From NCBI GenBank assembly GCA_046292345.1, contig JBKBRC010000070.1:1-9530 (forward strand): a stretch of 9,530 bases of DNA, written 5' to 3'. This document shows positions 1 to 6,204 of the stretch, piece by piece. Each line of letters opens with the position of its first letter. The first letter of the stretch is position 1. This stretch comes from JBKBRC01 sp046292345 (GTDB lineage: Bacteria > Bacteroidota > Rhodothermia > Rhodothermales > Rubricoccaceae). The notes below the pieces were generated by a model, which ran no database searches, was not told where the DNA came from, and was given only the letters and a program-made list of their open reading frames with translations. The position numbers and the translations under genes were made by a program.

Positions 1-1083
1 GGCGCCCCAGGCGGCGAGCGCCACGGCCGCCCCCGCGAGCGCGGCGGCGCCCGCTGCGGGCTGTACGAGGCTGGCGAGCAGGGCCAGCGCGAGCGCCGCG
101 GCCAGCACCGGCGCAGCCCACCGGGCGAAGCCTGCGCGCCGGACCGGCTCGCGCGGGCCGCTCCGCCGGGTTCGCGCGCGGACAGCCGGCACGGCGCCGC
201 GCCGCGCCTCGCCGAGCGTGGGCGTACGATCGGGGGGCAGGTAGCACGCGGCCGCCAGCGCCGCCGCGAGCGGCCGCACGCGCGGCAGCGCCTGCAGCTC
301 GGCGAAGAGCGGCGAGCGCTCGGGGGCGAAGAAGTCCTCGGCGGTGAAGAGCAGGTTCTCACCCGTGTCGTAGCGCGCCCAGAGCGCGGGCGCCTCCTGC
401 AACGCCTCGAGCGCCGTCAGGACGACGAGCGCCGCAAAGCGGTCGAGCGAGAGGTCGGCGGGAGCGTCGCCGCGCTCGGGGTGCTGGAAGTGGCGGTGGC
501 CGGCCTCGGGCACCGGCCTTCCGACGAGCGCCGGCACGACGGCCGCGTCGTAGTCCACGAGCACGAGGCGGGGCTCGCCGTCGTGGGCCTGCACGAGCAC
601 GTTGCCCGGCTGCAGATCGCCGTGGGCGACGCGCGCCTGCGCGAGCTCGTCCACGAGGCGCGTCCAGGCCTCGGCCAGCGCCGCGAGCGTCGCCGGCTCG
701 GCATGGTGGCGGGCGACGTAGCGGCCGAGCCCCTCGCCCTCGACCCAGTCCATGACGACGATCGGGAGCACCTGCCGGCCGATGCGGAGGCCCCGCTCCT
801 GGTACGCAAACGGCACGAACGCCTCGAGGGGCCGCTCGCGCAGGTGCGCCGCGAGCGCCTCGGCACGGCGGCGTCGCTCGGGCGCGTCCGAGAGAAAGCA
901 GCGGATGGCCTTGCGGCCCTCGGCGGTGTCTACCGGGAAGACGGCGGCGAAGGCCCCCGTGAGCAGGCGCGGGAGGCCGAGCGGCCCCGGCACGGGCGTG
1001 CCGGCAGCAAGCAGCGGGTCCGCGAAGACGTCTTCCGGAAACTGGAGCGCGTCCTGGTAGTCGCTCGGCGAGGGGTAAGTCAC
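1..1083 (-). CDS. Atypical Ser/Thr protein kinase of a vWA-PP2C-kinase (TerY-P-like) triad, partial
   Basis: The frame is open for 361 residues from a GTG at 1083 and leaves the window at base 1 without a stop, so the C-terminus is missing. The GTG overlaps the stop of the upstream phosphatase (GTGA), which decides the start and implies translational coupling. Kinase-fold landmarks are visible: a small N-lobe with a probable ATP-anchoring Lys in RKAIR (K58), a hinge-like VVMDWVEG (about 109-116), a catalytic loop HGDLQPGN (154-161, D156), a metal-binding VDYD (176-179) in place of DFG, and FQHPER (199-204) followed by DRFAALVV (214-221). The HGDLQ..N and DYD forms are what I know from kinases that sit beside vWA and PP2C genes. 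After residue 320 come two hydrophobic stretches (about 322-340 and 344-358+), suggesting membrane anchoring. Substrates are unknown; the neighbouring vWA protein is a reasonable guess. Kinase fold is confident; activity and role are inferred. Confidence 0.85.
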   Translation of the reverse strand, partial: MTYPSPSDYQDALQFPEDVFADPLLAAGTPVPGPLGLPRLLTGAFAAVFPVDTAEGRKAIRCFLSDAPERRRRAEALAAHLRERPLEAFVPFAYQERGLRIGRQVLPIVVMDWVEGEGLGRYVARHHAEPATLAALAEAWTRLVDELAQARVAHGDLQPGNVLVQAHDGEPRLVLVDYDAAVVPALVGRPVPEAGHRHFQHPERGDAPADLSLDRFAALVVLTALEALQEAPALWARYDTGENLLFTAEDFFAPERSPLFAELQALPRVRPLAAALAAACYLPPDRTPTLGEARRGAVPAVRARTRRSGPREPVRRAGFARWAAPVLAAALALALLASLVQPAAGAAALAGAAVALAAWGA

Positions 1084-1868
1084 GCGGCGTGCGGGGCGGG
1101 GGGCGGAGCGAGGGCGGGCGTCGGCGCGAGGGCGGGCGTCGGCGCGAGCACGAGGAGCGTGGCGTCGTCGTTGCGCAGCCCGCCGGCGCGGGCGTCGGCG
1201 ACGAAACGGTCGAACGCGTCTGGGCTGTCTGGCCTGAGTGCGGCAGCGACGTCGGTGGCGAGCAGGTGGGCCGCGAGGGCGTCGGTGGCAAGCACGAACG
1301 CGTCGCCCGGCTGCCAGGTGCCGGCGGCGTGCTCGGGGGCGGGGAGCGGTCCGGCGGAGCGGACCAGGCGCGGGCGGGCGCCGAAGGCGGCCGGGTCGTC
1401 GAGCGGCCAGGCCGTGGCGAGGCGGAGCCGTCCGCCCTCTTCTGCCCGCAGGTGCAGCAGGCAGGCGTCGCCGACGGCCCAGGCGCGCCACGCGCCTCCG
1501 CCGGTGGGCAGTTTCAGTTCGATTGCAATAACGGCCGCGTTTGCGCCGGCCTCGGCCTGCGCCGCGGCGTACCACGGCAGCGCCGCCCGGCGCGGCGCTA
1601 CGGCCGCCTCGAACGCTGCGCGCGCCGCCGCGACCGCCCGCGCCGGGTCGGGATCGTGCAGCGCGGCCTCGGCCAGCGCGCGCGCCCACACGCCCGAGAA
1701 CACCCCCTCCGTCGCCCCGTCGGCGACGGCCGCGCGCAGCACACCGTCCTGCTCGGATGGCCCCGCGGCCGCGTCCTCGTTCTCGTGCAGCGCGTGCCCG
1801 CCCTTGGGCACCGAGAACGCGCGCCGCAGCGGCAGCGCATCCGTGAGCGAGCGTGCGCGTGCCATCAT
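1080..1868 (-). CDS. PP2C-family protein phosphatase (triad member)
   Basis: A 262-residue protein with the metal-dependent Ser/Thr phosphatase signature spread along its length: HENEDA (28-33, acidic metal ligand), VADGATEG (48-55, the DG motif with D50), VGDACLL in the middle, ATDAL (194-198) and NDDATLL (233-239). These are the aspartates that bind Mn/Mg in PP2C enzymes. The start is the first of two adjacent ATG codons; it shares one base with the vWA stop (TGATG), and the gene's own stop is overlapped by the kinase GTG, so all three genes should be translated together. The likely job is to reverse phosphorylation placed by the kinase. The last 24 or so residues are a low-complexity Ala-Pro tail made of a repeated LAPTPA motif, coded by an exact 18-bp tandem duplication. 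Family assignment is firm; substrate is inference. Confidence 0.88.
   Translation of the reverse strand: MMARARSLTDALPLRRAFSVPKGGHALHENEDAAAGPSEQDGVLRAAVADGATEGVFSGVWARALAEAALHDPDPARAVAAARAAFEAAVAPRRAALPWYAAAQAEAGANAAVIAIELKLPTGGGAWRAWAVGDACLLHLRAEEGGRLRLATAWPLDDPAAFGARPRLVRSAGPLPAPEHAAGTWQPGDAFVLATDALAAHLLATDVAAALRPDSPDAFDRFVADARAGGLRNDDATLLVLAPTPALAPTPALAPPPAPHAA
1108..1143. repeat. Two tandem exact 18-bp repeats inside the phosphatase 3' end
   Basis: Bases 1108-1125 and 1126-1143 are identical. Because the unit is six codons, the duplication is in frame and produces the repeated LAPTPA tail of the phosphatase. It is probably a replication-slippage product in a disordered tail and could vary in copy number between strains. 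Confidence 0.85.
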
Positions 1869-2749
1869 CAGACGAGCGTGCTCGGACGCGTGCCGATCTC
1901 GAGGAAGCGTACGAGCCCAACAGGATCGGCGTTGAAGAGGAAGCCGCGCGCGTCCATACTCACCACGTACCCCTCGGCCTCGGCCGCGGCGCGCATCGGG
2001 TAGGGCAACTCGGACGACATCTGGAAGAGCTGCCGCGCGTGGTCGTCCGGTAGCCCCTCGAGCGTATCGGGCAGCTCGATCGCCGGCTCGGTCGAGGACG
2101 AGAGGTGGACGTTGAACAGGAGCGCCTCGCCGTCGTCGGTGCCGTAGCTGCGCAGCGTCTGCGCCAGGCGCACGGGGTCGCCGTCGGTCGCCTCGCCGTC
2201 GGTCACGTTGACGACGACGGGCGGGAAGCCCGACGGGTGGCGCTCGACCCAGCGCCGCACCAGGCGCGTGGCGGTGTCGAGCGCCTGGCACATGGGCGTG
2301 CCTCCGCGCGCCTCGGCGTCAAACCAGACCGGCACGCGCACGCGCCGCTCGGCCTCGCCGCCGGCGCCGTCGGGAACGCGGCGCAGGCGCTCCTCGAGGC
2401 GCAGCGGGCGCTCGGCGAGGGCCGAGATGGGGACCCACTCGTCGCCGCGCTCGGCGTCGGCGGGGGCGCCGTCAGCGTCGGTGGCCGCACGGATGAGCGG
2501 GCGCACGCGCTCGCCGTAGCCGACGACGGCCACGTGGAAGTAGTCGCGCACGCCGTCTTCCTTGGCGCAGCGGAGCACGAGGTTCTGGAGCAGCCGGTTG
2601 ACGGTGTCGGCCAGCACGCGGGCCTTGCTCGGCGCGGCGTCCCCCTGCTCCTCGGCTCCGCCGAACGGATCTTTCATGGACGCCGACTGGTCCAGCAAGA
2701 ACAGGAAGGCGGTGGGATGCGTGCGGCTGATCTCGGCGGAGTAGGACAC
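1868..2749 (-). CDS. TerY-like von Willebrand factor A domain protein
   Basis: A 293-residue protein that is essentially a single vWA domain. The MIDAS metal site is complete: DQSAS (D20, S22, S24), T151 in RGGTPM, and D184 in NVTDGEATD. No signal peptide or membrane segment is seen, so it should be cytoplasmic. The start is GTG at 2749; an in-frame TAG lies at 2789-2791 and no better start occurs between. It is the first gene of a minus-strand operon, one-base overlap with the PP2C gene and then the kinase. vWA proteins of the TerY class occur with PP2C phosphatases and kinases as the TerY-P triad, where the vWA protein is thought to act as a scaffold or phospho-regulated adaptor. No TerB/C/D/E-like genes are within view, so a link to the tellurium/stress complex is only by family analogy. 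Confidence 0.88.
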   Translation of the reverse strand: MSYSAEISRTHPTAFLFLLDQSASMKDPFGGAEEQGDAAPSKARVLADTVNRLLQNLVLRCAKEDGVRDYFHVAVVGYGERVRPLIRAATDADGAPADAERGDEWVPISALAERPLRLEERLRRVPDGAGGEAERRVRVPVWFDAEARGGTPMCQALDTATRLVRRWVERHPSGFPPVVVNVTDGEATDGDPVRLAQTLRSYGTDDGEALLFNVHLSSSTEPAIELPDTLEGLPDDHARQLFQMSSELPYPMRAAAEAEGYVVSMDARGFLFNADPVGLVRFLEIGTRPSTLV

Positions 2750-2847
2750 GGTGCAGACGGGCGAGTCGGGGCATCGGGAGAGGCGAGCCTACGCCGCCGC
2801 GCGTGCCAGGTGCCACGCCGCGCGCGGCAACCGTCGGCGGATTCGCC

Positions 2848-2876
2848 TTGGCGCGCGCGCGCGGCGGTCGTATATC
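2848..2876 (+). promoter_or_regulatory. Probable sigma-70-type promoter of the TraB/GumN gene
   Basis: TTGGCG (2848-2853) and TATATC (2871-2876) are separated by 17 bases, the ideal spacing, and the -10 ends 24 bases before the ATG at 2901. The spacer includes an alternating GC tract (2851-2863). It lies in the 151-base gap between the divergent vWA and TraB genes. I see no clear promoter for the vWA operon in this gap. Confidence 0.55.
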
Positions 2877-2900
2877 CCGCCCACACCTTCGAGCCTCCTC

Positions 2901-3770
2901 ATGCGCGCGCGCGCCATCCTCTCCGGGCTGCTTCTCCTGCTACCGTGCGTGCTGCATGCTCAGAGCGCAGACTGGCGTCCCATCCTGTACACCGTAGAGG
3001 GCGCGCCGGGACGCGTGCATCTGCTCGGCTCGATCCACCGCCTGCCCGAGCCGCTCGGGCCGTGGCCGGCCATCGTCAAGGCGGCCTACGCGAGCTCGTC
3101 GCTTGTCTTCTTCGAGACGTCTTTCGCCGGCGAGCCGGACGACTTTCCGTTCGGGGACGGTCCGTTCTCGGGGTTCGATCCGCAGGGCCGGCCCCTGCAC
3201 ACGCGCCTGAGCGAGGCCGAGCGCGCGCGGCTCGAGACGGGCCTGAAGCTGCTCGGCCTCAACCCGGCCGCGACCGAGCTCGCCGTCGAGCCGTGGGCGC
3301 TCTCGCTCATCGTCCTGGACGCGCGCGGCGAGGAGGAGACGCTGCCCGGCGTGGACGAGCTCTTCATGGCGCACGCGCGCAAGGATCGTAAGCCGGTGCT
3401 CGGCCTCGAGACGGCCGCCGACGCCGTCGGCGCGTTCCGCAACACGTCGTTTGAGGAACAGGTGGCCTACCTGCTCAGCGTTGCTGCGCCCGGCCCCGAG
3501 GGCACCGGCTTCGGCACGCTCTACCGCGCCTGGCGCCTCGGCGACGAGGGCGCGCTCCAGGCTATCATCGAGGCCGACTTCGGGCAGACGCCGGGCCTTG
3601 CCGAGGCGCTGCTCGCCCGCCGCAACCGGCGCTGGCTGCCCCAGCTCGAGGCGGTACTGCAAACCCCCGGACAGACCGCCTTCGTGGTCGTCGGCGCGGC
3701 GCATCTTTTCGGGAGCGACAGCGTCGTGGAGCTGCTGCGCCAGGCCGGCTACCGCGTCACGCGGCGCTGA
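2901..3770 (+). CDS. Secreted TraB/GumN-family protein
   Basis: A 289-residue protein with an N-terminal signal peptide: basic MRAR, a run of leucines, then a cleavage site near VLHAQ (about 17-21). An upstream in-frame ATG at 2751 is rejected because it would bury the signal peptide and the promoter. The TraB/GumN fold is marked by HLLGSIHRLP (40-49), with the GxxH motif, by FFETSF soon after, by the GVDELFM and KPVLGLET motifs in the middle (from about residue 150), and by the C-terminal VVGAAHLFG (263-271) that carries the second GxxH. The family is related to Tiki-type metalloproteases, and bacterial members are mostly uncharacterised; an exported hydrolase is the best guess. The nearest upstream gene is divergent, so it appears to be transcribed alone; its stop overlaps the convergent holB gene by 14 bases, leaving no room for a conventional terminator. 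Confidence 0.85.
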   Translation: MRARAILSGLLLLLPCVLHAQSADWRPILYTVEGAPGRVHLLGSIHRLPEPLGPWPAIVKAAYASSSLVFFETSFAGEPDDFPFGDGPFSGFDPQGRPLHTRLSEAERARLETGLKLLGLNPAATELAVEPWALSLIVLDARGEEETLPGVDELFMAHARKDRKPVLGLETAADAVGAFRNTSFEEQVAYLLSVAAPGPEGTGFGTLYRAWRLGDEGALQAIIEADFGQTPGLAEALLARRNRRWLPQLEAVLQTPGQTAFVVVGAAHLFGSDSVVELLRQAGYRVTRR

Positions 3771-5010
3771 CGGGCGGGCGCGCCTCAGGGCCACCGGCCG
3801 GCCGGCGCGGCGGCGGCTCGTCGAGCGGCAAGACCAGACGCGCATCGCCTCGGCCGCGCATGGCGGCCGAGAACGCGATCGCGAGCCCGGCCAGCACGAG
3901 CGTCGTGTGGACGTTGCGCTGCAGGAGCGCCTCGGCGTCGTCGAGGGCCCTGGCCATGGCCGGCAGGTCGGCGTGGGGGAGGTTCGCCACGAGGCGCCCG
4001 AGCGCCTCGGCCTCGTCCACGTTCACGATGGGCGCGGCCGGCCCGGCGGCGGCGAGCAGGAGGGCGTCGCGCACGTAGGCGCGCAACAGGCCCAGCCAGC
4101 GGCGCAGCCCCTCGCGTCCGGCCGCCGCGGCCTGCTCGGCCAGCGGCAGCAGCCTGTGCGGCCGCAGCGAGTAGGCCTCGCGCAGGAACTGGAGCGCGAG
4201 CGCGCGCTGCGCCTGCAGGTCCGCCGAGCCCAGGAGCGCCAGCGCGCGGCTGTACGAGCCATCGGCGGTGCGCGCCACGCGTGCGGCGGCGGCGGGCCCG
4301 GTGCCCTCGCGCGCCACGAGCGCCGCCTCGATCGTCTCGGGCGCGAGTGCTTCGAAGCGCACGCGCTGGCAGCGCGACAGGATCGTGGGCAGCAGGCCGC
4401 CGAGCCGCTCGGCCGTGAGCACAAGAACCACGCGCGGCGGCGGCTCCTCGAGCAACTTGAGAAAGGCGTTGGCCGCCTCCTTGTTCATGTGCTCGGCGTC
4501 GAGGAGCACCCCGACGACGCGCCCGCCCTCGACGGGCTTGAACGTGAGGCGGCGGTGCACCTCGTCGCGCATCGGCCCAACACGGTGCACGGCCTGCTTC
4601 TTGACCGGCTCGCCGTCGGCGTCGAGGCGGGCGCGGCGGCGGTAGTCGGCATGGACGTAAGGGGCGGCGGCCAGGCGGGCGAGGCGCTCGGCGTAGTCAT
4701 CCGGCAGCGGGTCTTTGTCGGGCGGCGTGCCGTCCTTGCGGGGGAACGGCATGAACACGTGCAGGTCCGGATGGATGAGCCGGCCGGCGCGTCGGCAGGC
4801 GTCGCAGGCGCCGCAGGCGCCGTCGGCCGCATGCCCGTCTCGGCCGCGCTGCGTGCACAGGAGCGCCTGCGCGAACGCGAGCGCGGCCACGCGCTTGCCC
4901 GCGCCTTCGGGCCCGTAGAAGAGATAGGCGTGCGCGACGCGCTCCGCGGCGAGCGCCCTGCGCAGCACGCCCACGGCCTGCTCCTGCCCGATCACGTCGT
5001 CCCAGCGCAT
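3757..5010 (-). CDS. holB: DNA polymerase III subunit delta-prime (clamp loader)
   Basis: A 417-residue AAA+ clamp-loader subunit that helps load the sliding clamp on primed DNA. In order: RWDDVIGQEQAV (2-13), the typical N-terminus; Walker-A-like GPEGAGKR (33-40), with Arg instead of Ser/Thr after the Lys; a zinc module with Cys 52, 66, 69 and 72; Walker-B-like VLLDAEHM (168-175) with KEAANAFLKLLEEPP after it; and SRC (212-214), the arginine-finger motif. The Arg after Walker A and the degenerate B motif suggest a non-hydrolysing delta-prime, not the DnaX ATPase, and the length suits delta-prime plus a longer C-terminal region. ATG at 5010 is chosen because homologues begin at M-x-W/F-DDVIGQ; an upstream ATG at 5055 would add an unconserved 15-residue Arg-rich extension. 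DnaX itself remains an alternative, but there is no DnaX-like C-terminal domain. Confidence 0.88.
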   Translation of the reverse strand: MRWDDVIGQEQAVGVLRRALAAERVAHAYLFYGPEGAGKRVAALAFAQALLCTQRGRDGHAADGACGACDACRRAGRLIHPDLHVFMPFPRKDGTPPDKDPLPDDYAERLARLAAAPYVHADYRRRARLDADGEPVKKQAVHRVGPMRDEVHRRLTFKPVEGGRVVGVLLDAEHMNKEAANAFLKLLEEPPPRVVLVLTAERLGGLLPTILSRCQRVRFEALAPETIEAALVAREGTGPAAAARVARTADGSYSRALALLGSADLQAQRALALQFLREAYSLRPHRLLPLAEQAAAAGREGLRRWLGLLRAYVRDALLLAAAGPAAPIVNVDEAEALGRLVANLPHADLPAMARALDDAEALLQRNVHTTLVLAGLAIAFSAAMRGRGDARLVLPLDEPPPRRPAGGPEARPPVSAA

Positions 5011-5053
5011 CGCGTCCCGTGCGTTCCGTCCGGATCGTCCCGGCGGGAGGCGC

Positions 5054-5059
5054 ATGATA
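5054..5059 (-). promoter_or_regulatory. Possible -10 element for holB
   Basis: On the minus strand this reads TATCAT, one base from the consensus, 43 bases upstream of the chosen holB start, in the 85-base gap after phoU. No good -35 is seen (CGCCAC or GCCACG at the right distance). If real, it would exclude the upstream ATG at 5055, which overlaps it. Confidence 0.3.
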
Positions 5060-5095
5060 CGCGCGCGGCCGCCGCCGTGGCGGTGTGCGCCTGCC

Positions 5096-5764
5096 TCAGA
5101 GGGCGCCGTCCCCCCAGGTTGGCGAGCGGCGGACCTGCTCGAACGGCATGGCCACGGCCGAGATGATGTTCGACAGGTGCGACGACGTGCGCGCGATCAT
5201 GCGGCTGCCGAGCGCGAGCACGATGCCCTCGTTGCTCGACACGTCGGGCGCGGCCGCGAGGCGCTGCAGGAACGCGGCGTTGTCTTTCTTGAGGCGGTTG
5301 TGCTCGAGCATCACGAGGCGCGCGCTCTCGGCGTCGGCATCCAGGAACGCGGCGCGGGTACGCGGGAACATGGCCTCGACGCGGTCGCGGAGCGGGCGGA
5401 GCGCGTCTACGTACGCGCCCATGCGGGGGCGCGCGGCCAGGGCAGCGACCTTGGCGATGCTCTTGGCCAGGTCGCCGCAGCGCTCGGCGTCCTGCACGAT
5501 CGAGAGCACGAGCAGGCTCAGGCGGAGCTCGTCGCGCGGGTCCTCGGCGACGTGCATCAGCAGCGCGCGGCGGATGCGCTGCTCGCCCGCGTTGATGGTG
5601 GCGTCCATCGCGGGCAGGTCCGCGGTGATCGGCGCGTTGTCGAGCAGGCAGGCCGTGGCGGCCCCGAACATGTCGGCGGCCGTGCCGAGCATCGTGCCCA
5701 GCTCGTTCATGCTCTCGGTCAGGCGGGAGGGGCGCGGTGAGGCGAAGAGGTTCAGCAGGCGCAT
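5096..5764 (-). CDS. PhoU-domain protein (phosphate-signalling regulator family)
   Basis: A 222-residue, almost wholly helical soluble protein of the size of PhoU. Two repeats can be recognised: the first centres on DAERCGDLAKSIAKV (92-106), the metal-coordinating E/D-x-x-x-D signature of PhoU, and the second lies near the C-terminus, where SRMIARTSSHLSNIISAV is the degenerate equivalent. INAGEQRIRRALL (57-69) is the expected helix before the first motif. PhoU proteins dampen the phosphate two-component system and PstSCAB uptake, or regulate Na/phosphate symporters. No pst, phoR/phoB or symporter gene is in view, so the partner cannot be named. The ATG at 5764 has no Shine-Dalgarno sequence and sits right beside a 21-bp tandem duplication. 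holB follows 85 bases downstream on the same strand and is functionally unrelated. Confidence 0.78.
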   Translation of the reverse strand: MRLLNLFASPRPSRLTESMNELGTMLGTAADMFGAATACLLDNAPITADLPAMDATINAGEQRIRRALLMHVAEDPRDELRLSLLVLSIVQDAERCGDLAKSIAKVAALAARPRMGAYVDALRPLRDRVEAMFPRTRAAFLDADAESARLVMLEHNRLKKDNAAFLQRLAAAPDVSSNEGIVLALGSRMIARTSSHLSNIISAVAMPFEQVRRSPTWGDGAL

Positions 5765-5768
5765 CGGC

Positions 5769-5810
5769 AGGGAGGACCGGCGCAGGTAGAGGGAGGACCG
5801 GCACAGGTAG
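5769..5810. repeat. Tandem 21-bp direct repeat directly upstream of the phoU start
   Basis: Bases 5769-5789 and 5790-5810 are two abutting 21-bp copies differing at a single base (G at 5782, A at 5803). They occupy the region 5-46 bases upstream of the phoU ATG, where leader or promoter elements would be. A 21-bp spacing places both copies on the same helical face (two turns), so a tandem binding site is possible, as is simple slippage. Confidence 0.8.
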
Positions 5811-5900
5811 GCCGCGCGCGGAAAGCCCGAAGCTGCTGCGCATGCGTTGCCTCAGTGTTACGGATTGTCCCCGGGAGCGAGAGGCGCCGTGAAGTTTCGC

Positions 5901-6204
5901 CTCACAGGAGACGGGCCTCACAGGAGACGGGCCTCACAGGAGACGGGCCTCACAGGAGACGGGCCTCACAGGAGACGGGCCTCACAGGAGACGGGCCTCA
6001 CNNNNNNNNNNNNNNNNNNNNNNNNNNNNNNNNNNNNNNNNNNNNNNNNNNNNNNNNNNNNNNNNNNNNNNNNNNNNNNNNNNNNNNNNNNNNNNNNNNN
6101 NGCCTCACAGGAGACGGGCCTCACAGGAGACGGGCCTCACAGGAGACGGGCCTCACAGGAGACGGGCCTCACAGGAGACGGGCCTCACAGGAGACGGGCC
6201 TCAC
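5901..6204. repeat. 16-bp tandem repeat array interrupted by an assembly gap
   Basis: The unit is CTCACAGGAGACGGGC. Six perfect copies run from 5901 to 5996, followed by CTCAC up to the gap; after the gap, GC then six perfect copies (6104-6199) and a final CTCAC (6200-6204). All visible copies are identical, which suggests recent expansion or active homogenisation. The unit is not a multiple of three; on the minus strand each unit carries TGA, so all three frames are closed in the direction of the neighbouring genes. Each unit contains GAGACG/CGTCTC. The last partial unit supplies the TGA stop of the NHL gene. There are no spacers, so it is not a CRISPR array. Confidence 0.95.
6002..6101. other. 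100-N scaffold gap
   Basis: Exactly 100 undetermined bases lie inside the 16-bp array. Exactly 100 is a conventional placeholder for a gap of unknown size, and the repeat phase is not preserved across it (107 bases between unit starts 5997 and 6104, not a multiple of 16). The real array may be longer or shorter than shown. Confidence 0.95.

Larger units (their letters stand above)
5765..6200. other. Non-coding interval between the NHL gene and phoU
   Basis: This 436-base stretch holds the 21-bp duplication, about 90 bases of unique sequence (5811-5900) with the least GC-rich patch of the interval around 5850-5870, and the 16-bp array with the assembly gap. The promoter for phoU should be in the unique part; on the minus strand TAACAC near 5855 is a weak -10 candidate without a good -35. 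I see no gene here: the long plus-strand open frame through the repeats exists only because the unit lacks stops on that strand. Confidence 0.6.

Noticed and set aside
359..1291. Overlapping minus-strand frame across the kinase and phosphatase
   Set aside because: Arg/Ala/Pro-rich translation with no domain; the kinase and PP2C frames carry clear motifs over the same bases.
481..1935. Long plus-strand frame antisense to the triad
   Set aside because: A typical shadow of GC-rich coding DNA; no motif, and the minus-strand genes explain the region.
2751..2900. N-terminal extension of the TraB protein from ATG 2751
   Set aside because: It would place the signal peptide internally and would be translated across the promoter at 2848-2876.
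5011..5055. Longer holB start at 5055
   Set aside because: The extra 15 residues are Arg-rich and unlike the conserved MRWDDVIGQ start; a -10-like TATCAT overlaps this ATG.
3451..5166. Large plus-strand frame opposite holB
   Set aside because: Shadow frame with no recognisable domain; holB is unmistakable on the other strand.
5769..5810. Insertion-sequence end or target duplication
   Set aside because: The two copies abut with nothing between them and no transposase or inverted ends are present.
5901..6204. CRISPR array
   Set aside because: The units are 16 bp, directly adjacent and identical, with no spacers and no cas genes nearby.
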